From Limosilactobacillus fastidiosus (GTDB taxonomy: Bacteria > Bacillota > Bacilli > Lactobacillales > Lactobacillaceae), in NCBI RefSeq assembly GCF_014145505.1, contig NZ_JACIUZ010000019.1, positions 62,001-126,000 of the forward strand: a stretch of DNA of 64,000 bases, read 5' to 3'. Below are positions 18,655 to 26,837 of this stretch, in pieces. The first letter of the stretch is position 1. Each line of letters starts with the position of its first letter. A program made the position numbers and the translations under genes. The notes beneath the pieces are model-generated. The model had not been told where the DNA came from. It did no database searches and saw nothing but the letters and a program-made list of their open reading frames with translations.

Positions 18655-20871
18655 TTACTTATCTTCTTTTTGGTTATCAGTTTTCTTCTTGTCGTTGTCA
18701 GCTTTTTCTTCTTTCTTTTCATCAGCTGACTTGTATTGGTCACTGTCATCCTTAGCAGCGTCCTTAGCATCAACAATTACCAACTTACCATCCTTCATTT
18801 CAGCAACTAAGTGCTTTGCATCAAGGTGGTCAAGGTAGTAGTCAGTAACCTTATCACGAATTTCACGTTCAATTACCCGACGAAGTGGACGAGCGCCCAT
18901 CGCTTCATCATAACCTTCATCAATCAAGTATTGCTTTGCGGTTGGGGTAACTTTAACGTCCATGCCCTTCTTAGCCAATGTCTTATTAACTTCAGCTAAC
19001 ATTAAGTCAACAATCTGCTTCAAATCTTCCTTACTCAAACTGTGGAATTCAACAATGGCATTAAACCGATTCAAGAATTCAGGACGGAAGTAATTAGTTA
19101 ACTTCTTGATCAGGTCTTCTTCATCGTTGTCGTTACCTAACTTAACTGGTGCATCGTTAGAATAACCAGCGTTAGATGTAGCGATAATAATTGTGTTCTT
19201 GAAATCAATAGTGTTACCTTGACCATCAGTTAAGCGACCATCATCCAGAACTTGAAGCAAGAGAGTAATAACTTGTGGGTTGGCCTTTTCAATTTCATCA
19301 AGCAAAATGATTGAGTATGGGTGACGACGAACCTTTTCAGTTAAGGTATTACCATTGTCATTGTAACCAACATATCCTGCAGTAGCACCGATCAACTTAG
19401 AAACAGCTGTCCGATCTGAGTATTCTGACATATCCAAACGAATAATGTCGTTCTTGCTACCGAACATATCAAGTGCCAATTGCTTTGCAAGTTCAGTCTT
19501 ACCAACACCAGTAGGTCCTACGAAGAGGAAGCTACCAATTGGTGAGTCCCCTTCATCGAATCCAGCACGGTTACGACGAATAGCACGAGCAACAGCTTCA
19601 ACAGCCTTATCCTGACCAATAACCTTACCTTCAAGACGCTTATCCATATCTTTCAACCGTTCAACATCACTAGCACCAATCTTAGAAACCGGAATACCAG
19701 TCATTTGCTCTACGGCATTAGCAACATCTTCTGGAGTTGCAGTAACCTTGTCGCTTTCTGAGCCTTCCTTCAATTGCTTTTCAAGATCAGCAATCTTTTC
19801 CTTAGCGGCTTGGGCAGCCTTATAGTCTTCCTTCTTAGCTGCTTCCTTTTGCTTCTTCTTTTCGCCTTCGATGTCCTTTTCAATTTGCTTTGCATCGTGT
19901 GCTGGGTGCTTAGCTGCTAAGTGAGCGGCAGTCATATCTACCAAGTCAATAGCCTTGTCTGGCAATGCTCGTTGTGGCATGTATTGAACTGAGTAATCAA
20001 CTGCAGCTTGGAGAACATCATCTGGTAACTTAACGTTGTGGTGACGTTCGTACAAGTCACGGATCCCCTTAAGAATTGCAATAGTATCAGCCTTACTTGG
20101 AGCATTAACTGTTACTGGGTTGAACCGCCGAGCCAAAGCAGCATCCTTCATAATAGTATTCCGGTATTCGTCTTGGGTAGTAGCACCAATAACGGTAATT
20201 TCTCCCCGTGACAATGCTGGCTTCATAATATCAGACATTCCCTTGGAACCATCTGCATCACCAGCAGAACCAGCACCAATAATTTGATGAATTTCATCGA
20301 AGAAGAGGATAATATTTCCAGCCTTCTTAACTTCATCAATTAGCTTTTGCATATTTTCTTCGAAACTACCACGATATTGAGTACCAGCTTCAAGACTGGA
20401 AACATCAATACTAATAATTTCCTTATCCTTAATGGCTGCTGGAACATCGCCAGAAACGATTGCTTGAGCAAGACCTTCAACAACAGCAGTCTTACCAACA
20501 CCAGCGTCTCCAACTAAAACTGGGTTATTCTTTGTCCGCCGACTCAAAATTTCAGCAGTTTCTTGAATTTCCTTGTTCCGGCCAATAACAGGATCGAGTT
20601 CGTGACGGCGAGCTTCTTCAGTCAAGTTACGTCCTAACTTGTATAAGATACTTTGCTTACCTTCGTTAGGTTGTGGACCTGGTTGTTGTGGAGCAGCGCC
20701 ACCTGGTAACTTGCCCGTTTGCCGATATTGAGCAAATTCTTCAGGAGTAACTTCTCTCCCATTAATGAGGTAACGGCGGTTGTCAGAATTAAAACCATTC
20801 ATTCCACCCATTAGTTGGTTAAAAATGTCATTCATGTCTCCGTCAAATGGATTCATTGGATTTTGTGCCAT
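18655..20871 (-). CDS. clpL: ClpL, Hsp100 family AAA+ chaperone
   Basis: A 738-residue stress chaperone of the ClpL type. Its short N-terminal part ([13 protein letters not shown], then a Pro/Gly/Gln-rich linker) lacks the double Clp-N repeat of ClpB/ClpC. AAA1 has [13 protein letters not shown] and FFDEIHQI; a short charged coiled-coil insert lies at about residues 320-385; AAA2 has [13 protein letters not shown] and [11 protein letters not shown]. No ClpP-docking loop is obvious. The last 38 residues or so are a Lys/Asp/Glu-rich tail longer than I expect for the family. ClpL disaggregates proteins in heat and acid stress in lactobacilli. No CtsR-type tandem heptad is visible upstream. Confidence 0.95.
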   Translation of the reverse strand: MAQNPMNPFDGDMNDIFNQLMGGMNGFNSDNRRYLINGREVTPEEFAQYRQTGKLPGGAAPQQPGPQPNEGKQSILYKLGRNLTEEARRHELDPVIGRNKEIQETAEILSRRTKNNPVLVGDAGVGKTAVVEGLAQAIVSGDVPAAIKDKEIISIDVSSLEAGTQYRGSFEENMQKLIDEVKKAGNIILFFDEIHQIIGAGSAGDADGSKGMSDIMKPALSRGEITVIGATTQDEYRNTIMKDAALARRFNPVTVNAPSKADTIAILKGIRDLYERHHNVKLPDDVLQAAVDYSVQYMPQRALPDKAIDLVDMTAAHLAAKHPAHDAKQIEKDIEGEKKKQKEAAKKEDYKAAQAAKEKIADLEKQLKEGSESDKVTATPEDVANAVEQMTGIPVSKIGASDVERLKDMDKRLEGKVIGQDKAVEAVARAIRRNRAGFDEGDSPIGSFLFVGPTGVGKTELAKQLALDMFGSKNDIIRLDMSEYSDRTAVSKLIGATAGYVGYNDNGNTLTEKVRRHPYSIILLDEIEKANPQVITLLLQVLDDGRLTDGQGNTIDFKNTIIIATSNAGYSNDAPVKLGNDNDEEDLIKKLTNYFRPEFLNRFNAIVEFHSLSKEDLKQIVDLMLAEVNKTLAKKGMDVKVTPTAKQYLIDEGYDEAMGARPLRRVIEREIRDKVTDYYLDHLDAKHLVAEMKDGKLVIVDAKDAAKDDSDQYKSADEKKEEKADNDKKKTDNQKEDK

Positions 20872-20945
20872 AGGTACATTCCTCCCTTAATCTTCTTTAA
20901 TCAAATTAATAAAAAATTTATTGTTACATTTATTATAGATGTTTT

Positions 20946-20962
20946 ATTAGCTTGAAGCTAAT
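20946..20962. promoter_or_regulatory. 17-bp perfect inverted repeat in the clpL promoter region
   Basis: ATTAGCTT-G-AAGCTAAT is a perfect palindrome. On the minus strand it lies immediately upstream of a consensus TATAAT (20939-20933 region), over the expected -35 of clpL. This is the normal position of an operator. It is not the CtsR or CIRCE sequence. The small HTH protein encoded next door is a possible binder. Confidence 0.5.
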
Positions 20963-20977
20963 ATAATGCATCATGCT

Positions 20978-21199
20978 TTAGTTTAAATAATGCTCTTCTA
21001 ATTCTTTCAGGACCTCCCACATATGTTTATGCTGTGCCCGAGCTAAAGCATCTAAATCCCTTAAATTCAGCGGAGTTGCACTCGACTGTGGTTTGTTAAA
21101 GGATTTGTGTAAAGTGGTGTAACCGTATCCGGAACGCTTTGATACTTGATAAATCGTTAAATTATGGACTTCCAAGTATTGTTTAATATTAATCCGCAT
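20978..21199 (-). CDS. Small XRE-like helix-turn-helix protein
   Basis: A 73-residue protein that consists essentially of one Cro/C1-type HTH: IKQYLEVHNLTIYQVSKRSGYGYTTL contains the turn, followed by a helical LRDLDALARAQ segment and an acidic C terminus. I choose ATG 21199 because AAGGGAAGTGAG lies just upstream; the longer frame to 21250 adds 17 residues without a site. It has its own promoter, and an inverted repeat overlaps that promoter. The gene lies just upstream of clpL on the same strand, so it may regulate itself and clpL. Function is inferred. Confidence 0.75.
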   Translation of the reverse strand: MRINIKQYLEVHNLTIYQVSKRSGYGYTTLHKSFNKPQSSATPLNLRDLDALARAQHKHMWEVLKELEEHYLN

Positions 21200-21220
21200 A
21201 TTTCTCACTTCCCTTACATT

Positions 21221-21262
21221 AATAATTATACCACATCTATAAAGTAACACAAGTGTGGTATA
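21221..21262. promoter_or_regulatory. Promoter of the small HTH gene overlapped by an inverted repeat
   Basis: On the minus strand TTGTGT (21254-21249) and TATAAT (21232-21227) are 16 bases apart. The arms TATACCACA (21227-21235) and TGTGGTATA (21254-21262) are a perfect 9-bp inverted repeat, 18 bases apart, covering both promoter elements. This is a likely autoregulatory operator. Confidence 0.55.
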
Positions 21263-21294
21263 GTGAATTTTACAAAAAAAATTTAAAAAGCTTA

Positions 21295-21322
21295 TTGACT
21301 TTAATTAAAAATGAATTAGAAT
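21295..21322 (+). promoter_or_regulatory. Promoter of the 21.3-21.5 kb RNA candidate
   Basis: TTGACT (21295-21300) and TAGAAT (21317-21322) are 16 bases apart, each one base from consensus. Transcription would start near 21329. Confidence 0.6.
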
Positions 21323-21328
21323 ATTAGT

Positions 21329-21498
21329 AATCTCTTAATCAATTGAGGAATGACTAATTTAGTATCCTTGTAATCCCTTTTCTTTTGTGTGCTAACATTC
21401 CATTCCCAGATATTCCCCAAGTATCTGGGAATTACTACTTTACTCATTCCAATTTAGTAAAAGGACGATGGCAATTTCTGTCACTGTCCTTTTATTTT
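21329..21498 (+). ncRNA. Candidate structured small RNA of about 170 nt with own promoter and terminator
   Basis: No protein frame fits here. The transcript would have a closing stem AATT-GGAATGA/TCATTCC-AATT (21341-21353 with 21444-21454, two-base bulge), a large unpaired middle, and an apical hairpin with an 11-bp perfect stem (21402-21412 with 21422-21432, 9-base loop). It would end at a terminator hairpin (21459-21466 with 21486-21493, then T run). Closing stem, open bubble and apical stem is the plan of 6S RNA, but I cannot confirm the 6S consensus, so the class is open. Confidence 0.5.
21459..21498 (+). terminator. Rho-independent terminator of the RNA candidate
   Basis: AAAAGGAC/GTCCTTTT stem with a 19-base partly paired loop, followed by a T-rich run on the plus strand. 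Confidence 0.8.
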
Positions 21499-21615
21499 TA
21501 TGAAAATTTGATAAGAATTATCTAGGCATTTTTATTGCGTCCCTCTATCACTTCAGGCATACTTAGAGTTGATTGAAAAGTCATATTTATGTATTTGTAA
21601 GGAGGAGAAGCAAGT

Positions 21616-22044
21616 ATGAGTACGTATAAAGTAAAGGCCACGAAAACTACTACCGGGATGCAAGTTGCTGCAGGAACGCGAGGTTTTGAAATTACTTTTG
21701 ATGAACCTGGAAGCACTAATACGGGGATGAATCCTGTTGAGATTCTCTTAACCTCATTTGGTGCTTGTCAAGCAATTACTGCTACTGAATTAGCCCGAAA
21801 ACGGAATTTCGATCTTCAAGCTTTCTGGGTTAACATTTCCGGTGATCTTGGTCGGGAAAACGTGAGTGACGATGACAAACGGTACAAATTTACCGAAATC
21901 CGTTACACACCTCATTTACGTAGTGATGAATCTGAAGAAGACATCAAAAAATTTCTCGCTGAAGTCGCCCGTAAGTGTCCGGTAGAAAATACCTTAGCTT
22001 ACGGAACAAAGCTTGTTGAGGATGGCTTCGTTGTAGAAGACTAG
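21616..22044 (+). CDS. OsmC family peroxiredoxin-like protein
   Basis: A 142-residue protein of the OsmC/Ohr superfamily, thiol-dependent peroxidases that detoxify organic hydroperoxides. The two reactive cysteines are in place: FGACQAITA near residue 52 and RKCPVENTL near residue 119. Length and the N-terminal strands (VKATKTTTGMQVAAG) fit the YhfA-like OsmC subgroup. A strong AAGGAGGAGAAG site precedes ATG 21616. It is followed 10 bases later by a Nudix gene and both share a terminator, so they form a two-gene operon. Reductant and exact substrate are unknown. Confidence 0.9.
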   Translation: MSTYKVKATKTTTGMQVAAGTRGFEITFDEPGSTNTGMNPVEILLTSFGACQAITATELARKRNFDLQAFWVNISGDLGRENVSDDDKRYKFTEIRYTPHLRSDESEEDIKKFLAEVARKCPVENTLAYGTKLVEDGFVVED

Positions 22045-22054
22045 GAGAATATAA

Positions 22055-22507
22055 ATGTCTTATATTAAAAGAGTTCGTGATAAGGTTGGCCATGAGGCAC
22101 TAATCATGACTAGTGCTTCAGGTGCTCTATTAAACTCTAATCAGCAAGTACTTCTACAAGCGCGAGCCGACACTGGGGACTGGGGATTTCCTGGTGGTTA
22201 TATGGAATATGGCGAATCTTTTGCTGATACTATAAAGCGAGAGTTTAAAGAAGATGCTGGCTTTGAGGTTACTCCAGTTAAACTACTTAAAATTCAAGAT
22301 CAAAATTTTTATACCTATCCAAACGGGGATAAAGTTCAACCAATTAATGCCTTCTACCTCGTAAGATTAGCCAATCATGAACATTTTGCTACTAAACCTG
22401 GTGAAACAGTAAGGGTCCAATACTTTGATCTCAATCAGGAACCACCACATTTCTTTAATGACCAACACGCAGAGATGTGGCAATTAATTAAAGTATATAC
22501 TAACTAA
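22055..22507 (+). CDS. Nudix hydrolase
   Basis: A 150-residue Nudix protein. The box reads GGYMEYGESFADTIKREF-KEDAGF, which fits Gx5Ex7REUxEExGU with Asp for the final Glu. Nudix enzymes hydrolyse nucleoside diphosphates linked to another group, for example oxidised nucleotides, ADP-ribose or NADH. The box starts at about residue 47 and the preceding WGFPGGY is usual for the family. Co-transcription with an OsmC peroxidase hints at an oxidative-damage role, which is inference. Confidence 0.9.
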   Translation: MSYIKRVRDKVGHEALIMTSASGALLNSNQQVLLQARADTGDWGFPGGYMEYGESFADTIKREFKEDAGFEVTPVKLLKIQDQNFYTYPNGDKVQPINAFYLVRLANHEHFATKPGETVRVQYFDLNQEPPHFFNDQHAEMWQLIKVYTN

Positions 22508-22544
22508 AAAATCGTCTTGACGTTTTTTCAAGGCGACTTTTTTA
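22505..22544 (+). terminator. Rho-independent terminator of the osmC-nudix operon
   Basis: Stem TCGTCTTGA/TCAAGGCGA (22512-22520 with 22528-22536, one G-U pair) followed by six T residues. Confidence 0.85.
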
Positions 22545-22617
22545 GTTACTTCCCCTCTCACCAAACTCCAACTATGCTAGAATTGATATATTACTAGTCG
22601 TGATAAGGAGAGAGATT

Positions 22618-24108
22618 ATGATTTGGACATGGGATGTCATTCGGCGCATCATTGAAGTACTTTGGCTAATTAACATTGGTTTCGCAATTTGGACAGTTTT
22701 TAGGAGTAGACGAGATATTGCAGCAACCTGGGCTTGGTTACTCGTTTTATCAGTTTTTCCGGTCTTCGGTTTTATCCTTTATATGTTTGTTGGACGACAA
22801 CTATCACAAGATGATATCTTCACTATTCAAGAAGAACAAGCGAAATATCGCGATACTTTCATGAAGAAGCAGCATGAATTATTAAAAAAACATGAACTGC
22901 TTCCTAAAAGTAATCAAAGACCTCGGGCACGAATGCTCGCTAACCTAAATCTTAATAATGATGATGCTCCCTTAACTTTTAACAACCACGTTGAAGTCTT
23001 TACCGATGGACACGCTAAATTTGAACAACTGGTTGACGATATTGATCATGCGAAAGAAATTATTGATGTTGAATACTATACTTTTTATGCTGATCATCTT
23101 GGAAACCGAATTCTCGATGCACTAGTTGGTGCAGCAAAGCGTGGCGTTAAGGTTCGTGTCCTTTACGATGCGAGTGGTTCTCACGGAACAAAACCATCCT
23201 TCTTTGAACCATTAGAAAAATTAGGAGGAGAAGCCCAGGCATTCATCTCTAGTTCAGATAAGTGGTATACCTCACCACGGTTAAACTACCACCTTCACCG
23301 AAAGTTAGTAATTATCGATCATAATATTGGTTACATTGGTGGTTTTAACATTGGAGATCAATATCTGGGAGATAGTCCCAAGTTTGGTTACTGGCGAGAT
23401 ACCCACTTACGAGTTATTGGTCAGGCTTCAGTAATGATGGAAGTTCGTTTTGCAATGGATTGGAACACTACTTGTCGAAAAACCCATCAACCTCAGATCT
23501 CAATTGAGAATGAACTAAAAAACTTCACTATTCAGTACCCCAAGTCAGATGATCCGGAAGAAGTGCCAATGCAAATCGTTTCTTCAGGTCCTGATAACCA
23601 AGATTTTGCAATTCGACGAGGCTACGAAGGAATTATTGCAACTGCTAGAAAATACGTTTATATTCAATCTCCTTACCTCATCCCCGAAGATTCGATCCTT
23701 GAATCCCTGATTATTGCAGCAAAGAGCGGGGTAGATGTCCGAATCATGGTTCCTTGCATGCCTGATCACCCTTTTGTTTACCGGATGACCGAATATTATG
23801 CTAAATATCTCGTACAAAATGGGGTTAAGGTTTACCGCTACGATAATGGTTTTATCCACTCTAAAACAATGGTTAGTGGCTCAAATATCGCATCTGTTGG
23901 TTCAGCTAATCAAGACTACCGAAGCTACAAACTTAACTTTGAAGTCAACGCCTTTACCTATAGTTCCGAACTTTCCAGTAAGCTCAAGAAGATCTTTGAA
24001 GACGATCTAATAAACTGTACTCCAATGACAGAGGAATACTTTGCTAAACAATCACGGTGGTTAAAGTTCAAGCAACAGTTTTCCCACCTCTTAGCACCGA
24101 TTTTCTAA
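22618..24108 (+). CDS. cls: Cardiolipin synthase paralogue (copy 2), second HKD motif altered
   Basis: A 496-residue paralogue of the protein at 15492-16970, with the same two N-terminal membrane segments and AATWAWLLVLSVFPVFGF. The first HKD motif is intact (HRKLVIID). The second reads HSKTMVSGSN, where the position normally held by Asp is Gly, so it is incomplete. The catalytic His and Lys remain. I choose ATG 22618 with AAGGAGAG at 5 bases; a GTG 18 bases upstream overlaps the site itself. It is followed by two genes with short gaps (18 and 2 bases), so it heads an operon of membrane and surface proteins. It may be a cardiolipin synthase with weaker or changed activity. Confidence 0.9.
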   Translation: MIWTWDVIRRIIEVLWLINIGFAIWTVFRSRRDIAATWAWLLVLSVFPVFGFILYMFVGRQLSQDDIFTIQEEQAKYRDTFMKKQHELLKKHELLPKSNQRPRARMLANLNLNNDDAPLTFNNHVEVFTDGHAKFEQLVDDIDHAKEIIDVEYYTFYADHLGNRILDALVGAAKRGVKVRVLYDASGSHGTKPSFFEPLEKLGGEAQAFISSSDKWYTSPRLNYHLHRKLVIIDHNIGYIGGFNIGDQYLGDSPKFGYWRDTHLRVIGQASVMMEVRFAMDWNTTCRKTHQPQISIENELKNFTIQYPKSDDPEEVPMQIVSSGPDNQDFAIRRGYEGIIATARKYVYIQSPYLIPEDSILESLIIAAKSGVDVRIMVPCMPDHPFVYRMTEYYAKYLVQNGVKVYRYDNGFIHSKTMVSGSNIASVGSANQDYRSYKLNFEVNAFTYSSELSSKLKKIFEDDLINCTPMTEEYFAKQSRWLKFKQQFSHLLAPIF

Positions 24109-24126
24109 ATTACGGAAGGAAGAAAA

Positions 24127-24462
24127 ATGACTGGAGAAAATGCTAGACGAATTAAAAATGTTTTAATTGGAATTCTTGTTATTATTGGAGTTCTCGCTGT
24201 CCTTCCATCACTCCTCACTTTAATTATGATGGTCTTTTCTGGACTGGTTACTGGCTTTTCATTTGCTTATATTGTAATCGTCGAAATGACGAAATACTGG
24301 TCAGTTAATATCTGGACTAGTTTCTTTTATCTCGGATTACTAATTGCTGAAATTGGACTTTTGGTTATCATTATCCCTCTTATTATTTGGGCTATTAAAT
24401 GGTTGACTAAAGCAATAAAGTGGATAATTAGTGTGATTAAGCAACGCTGGGGAGGTAAGTAA
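24127..24462 (+). CDS. Small membrane protein of unknown function
   Basis: A 111-residue protein with strongly hydrophobic stretches at about 11-50 (probably two passes) and 66-95, and a basic C terminus (KQRWGGK). No enzyme motif or lipobox is visible. It sits 18 bases after the second cardiolipin synthase and 2 bases before the DUF4097-like gene. The set resembles operons for envelope-stress proteins in which a small membrane protein partners a beta-repeat surface protein. I do not recognise the family. Confidence 0.75.
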   Translation: MTGENARRIKNVLIGILVIIGVLAVLPSLLTLIMMVFSGLVTGFSFAYIVIVEMTKYWSVNIWTSFFYLGLLIAEIGLLVIIIPLIIWAIKWLTKAIKWIISVIKQRWGGK

Positions 24463-24464
24463 CA

Positions 24465-25331
24465 ATGAAACAAGCAATTAAATTGGGAAGCATTCTTTTC
24501 GTTTGTGGACTAATTATTTCTGGAATTGCTTACCTAGGACATAAGCAACCATTTGATCCAATGACGCCAATTGAAGAATCCCAAGCCAATAAAGAGATCA
24601 TTACTCGTAAACAATTCTCAAAGATTAATGCTACTGCTAGTTCTGCTGATGTAGTAATTAAGCAAGGTCAACACTATACCGTTTCTTATTACGGCAAGAA
24701 GACCCACCCCGTTCATGCTCGGGTTAAGGACGGGGTCCTCAAAATTACCCAAATGCCCGTTACATATTCCAAGTTCAATAATTTTCATATTGGGAATAAC
24801 TCTGATGATGAACGATTCATAATTACTGTTCCTAAAGGGCTCACGCTTTCTAAAATTAAGGGACACGTTAATAATGATCTAGTTATTAACCGTGTTCCAG
24901 TAAAAGAAGTAACCCTTAATAGTAATAGCGGTGATATTAACATCCTTAATAGTGCATTCAACGGTGGAAAGATCGCAACAGCCAGTGGTAACATTTCTAT
25001 CCGACGTTCCTCACTTTTCAATACTAAATTAATAACACAGAGTGGTGATATTGATTTAAGCCAAACATCCCTTATTAAGGGAAATTCTACCCTTTCTTCT
25101 GGTAATTTTAGTGGCCACCGGTTAACCATCACTGGTCATTACACCGTTACCAACCAAAGTGGCGATAATACGATTATTAAGTCAAAAATTGATGGTGCCA
25201 AGCTCACAACTACAAGCGGTTCAAATAAACTAAAACGGCGAGTTAGCGATGGTGGCTCACTTAAACAAATGCTTGATTCACCAAACGTTATTTTCTTAAA
25301 GAGCATTAGTGGAAATAACACAATTAAATAG
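24465..25331 (+). CDS. DUF4097-like beta-repeat surface protein
   Basis: A 288-residue protein with one N-terminal membrane segment (about 6-25) and an outside part of repeated short strands, each turn marked by Ser-Gly: NSNSGDINI, TASGNISI, TQSGDIDL, SSGNFSG, NQSGDNTI, TTSGSNKL. This right-handed beta-helix-like pattern is typical of DUF4097 proteins, which include the C-terminal part of LiaX-type envelope sensors. No lipobox or sortase signal is visible, so it is probably held by its N-terminal segment. Operon partners are a cardiolipin synthase and a small membrane protein. A role in sensing or resisting membrane-active agents is inferred. Confidence 0.75.
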   Translation: MKQAIKLGSILFVCGLIISGIAYLGHKQPFDPMTPIEESQANKEIITRKQFSKINATASSADVVIKQGQHYTVSYYGKKTHPVHARVKDGVLKITQMPVTYSKFNNFHIGNNSDDERFIITVPKGLTLSKIKGHVNNDLVINRVPVKEVTLNSNSGDINILNSAFNGGKIATASGNISIRRSSLFNTKLITQSGDIDLSQTSLIKGNSTLSSGNFSGHRLTITGHYTVTNQSGDNTIIKSKIDGAKLTTTSGSNKLKRRVSDGGSLKQMLDSPNVIFLKSISGNNTIK

Positions 25332-25348
25332 CTAGACTACTTAAATTC

Positions 25349-25386
25349 GAAAAGGACCCGTGAAAATTTCTTCACGGGTCCTTTTC
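25349..25386 (+). terminator. Strong Rho-independent terminator after the cls2 operon
   Basis: A perfect 16-bp stem (25349-25364 with 25371-25386) with a 6-base loop. The A run at the start and T run at the end let it work in both directions. Confidence 0.9.
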
Positions 25387-25387
25387 A

Positions 25388-25538
25388 TTAGGAGTTGTTT
25401 AACTTTTTTACAGTGAAGACAACATAGTCAACACCAGTCTTTTCTAGTAATACCTAACTGGATCATTCGCAATGGCCGTTAAGTTAGCTTGGCAACAACA
25501 AGTGCCTTAGTACGGTCACAATCTTTTTAACTACTTAG
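25388..25538 (-). pseudogene. Short remnant of an unknown gene
   Basis: On the minus strand protein-like pieces can be read in broken frames: DRTKALVVAKLT, then VLLEKTGVDYVVFTVKKLNNS ending in TAA at 25390-25388. Stops and a frame change lie between them and no start exists. It looks like the C-terminal tail of a lost gene next to the FMN reductase. I do not recognise the family, and the call is weak because the pieces are short. Confidence 0.3.
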
Positions 25539-26084
25539 TCAGTCCTTCTTTGTTAAATCTTTTTCAAATTCAGCCCGTAAAAGTTGAGCAATTGGATCAT
25601 AGGTATGAAGGATTCGGTCAACCTCTGCTACTGAGTCAGTTGGACTGATCTTTAATTGAGGATTGATTGCCATTTGTTTCATGTGAAACCCAGTAATTAC
25701 TAAATGCATCGCAATCTGTGCCTGTGCTCCACCATGAGTACCGAACGTTACTAAACTTACTAATTTATCCTTCCACTCATTTGCAAGATAATCCAAGGCA
25801 TTCTTAAGAACTGCTGGATAACCCCAATTATATTGGGGGAAAACGAAAATTAGTCCATCATAACTTGAAATCAACTTACTCCACTCACGAGTATAACTAT
25901 GTTCATACTGACCAAGAGCGGGAATTCGACTTTCATCAAGGAACGGTAAATCTAGCGCCTTCAGATCAATTTCATTAAATTCAATCTTGGTACTTTCAGA
26001 TAACTGTTTTTGTAACCAGTCAGCTACTTGCTTGCTTCGACGTCCAGGACGAGTACTGCCGATAACTATTCCGACTTTTTTCAT
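25539..26084 (-). CDS. NAD(P)H-dependent FMN reductase
   Basis: A 181-residue flavodoxin-like oxidoreductase of the NADPH-dependent FMN reductase family. The phosphate-binding loop GSTRPGRRSKQV is at residues 9-20 and the flavin-contacting FPQYNWGYPAVLKNALDYL at about 105-123. Such enzymes reduce FMN, quinones, azo dyes or chromate in the cytosol. The start ATG 26084 has an AGGAGTG site. It stands alone on the minus strand. The 272 bases upstream to rlmH are AT-rich and I see no gene or clear element in them. Confidence 0.9.
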   Translation of the reverse strand: MKKVGIVIGSTRPGRRSKQVADWLQKQLSESTKIEFNEIDLKALDLPFLDESRIPALGQYEHSYTREWSKLISSYDGLIFVFPQYNWGYPAVLKNALDYLANEWKDKLVSLVTFGTHGGAQAQIAMHLVITGFHMKQMAINPQLKISPTDSVAEVDRILHTYDPIAQLLRAEFEKDLTKKD

Positions 26085-26356
26085 TGAAGATCACTCCTAA
26101 TCTTAAATTACTTCGACTTAATCATAACCAGATTTTACAATGAAAACAACAAAAACATCTCTCATTACTAATGAAGCAGTCTACTTAGAGTTGTTTTTCT
26201 TAGCTATTCAGTTTTTCTTTTCACTGAACCAAATATTAGCAATGGAAGTATTACCAAGATAAATAATATTTTCAATAATCATCCCATCATATTTTTCTTA
26301 AATATTTAAACAAATAAGTCCACAAATGAAAAGCGAAACATTTATGAACCTCTTTA

Positions 26357-26836
26357 TTACTTATGATATGGCAGACCATTAATAATCGTAAATGCCCGGT
26401 AGATTTGTTCTGTTAATACTAGTCGCATCAATTGGTGAGGTAAAGTAAAGCGACCAAATGAAATTTGAGTATCTGCTCTTTTTAAGACTTCTGGACTAAG
26501 ACCAAGTGACCCCCCGATTACAAAAGTAATATCACTATGGCCATATGTCGCTAATTGGTTAATTTCCTTTGCAAACTCTTCAGAAGTCCGTTCCTTTCCC
26601 TGGATAACAAGGGCATATACATATTCTTTATCCTTAATCTTTTCAATAATCCGTTGTCCCTCTTTTGCCATTACTTCGTCCATCTCAGCCTGACTTAATG
26701 ATTCTGGGGCTTTTTCGTCTGATACTTCTACAATTTGAAATTTACAAAACCGACCAAGCCGTTTTGAATATTCCGCAATTCCAGCTTTAAAATACTTTTC
26801 CTTTAATTTTCCAACACCAATAATTTTAATATTCAA
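26357..26836 (-). CDS. rlmH: 23S rRNA pseudouridine-1915 N3-methyltransferase
   Basis: This SPOUT-class methyltransferase acts on m3-pseudouridine 1915 in helix 69 of assembled 70S ribosomes. The knot region reads [13 protein letters not shown], and the C terminus [28 protein letters not shown] is nearly invariant. Starting at TTG 26836 (GGTGG site 5 bases upstream) gives exactly 159 residues, the standard RlmH length. A longer frame to an ATG at 26932 would add 32 residues not found in the family and would run through two DnaA boxes, so I reject it. It lies downstream of htrA and pgpA, as often seen in this order. Confidence 0.95.
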   Translation of the reverse strand: MNIKIIGVGKLKEKYFKAGIAEYSKRLGRFCKFQIVEVSDEKAPESLSQAEMDEVMAKEGQRIIEKIKDKEYVYALVIQGKERTSEEFAKEINQLATYGHSDITFVIGGSLGLSPEVLKRADTQISFGRFTLPHQLMRLVLTEQIYRAFTIINGLPYHK

Positions 26837-26837
26837 T

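Noticed and set aside
20872-20977. CtsR or CIRCE site before clpL
   Set aside because: No tandem GGTCAAA-type heptads and no CIRCE inverted repeat were found; only the different palindrome at 20946-20962.
22600-22617. GTG start of the second cardiolipin synthase six codons upstream
   Set aside because: It overlaps its own ribosome site; ATG 22618 has ideal spacing and aligns with copy 1.
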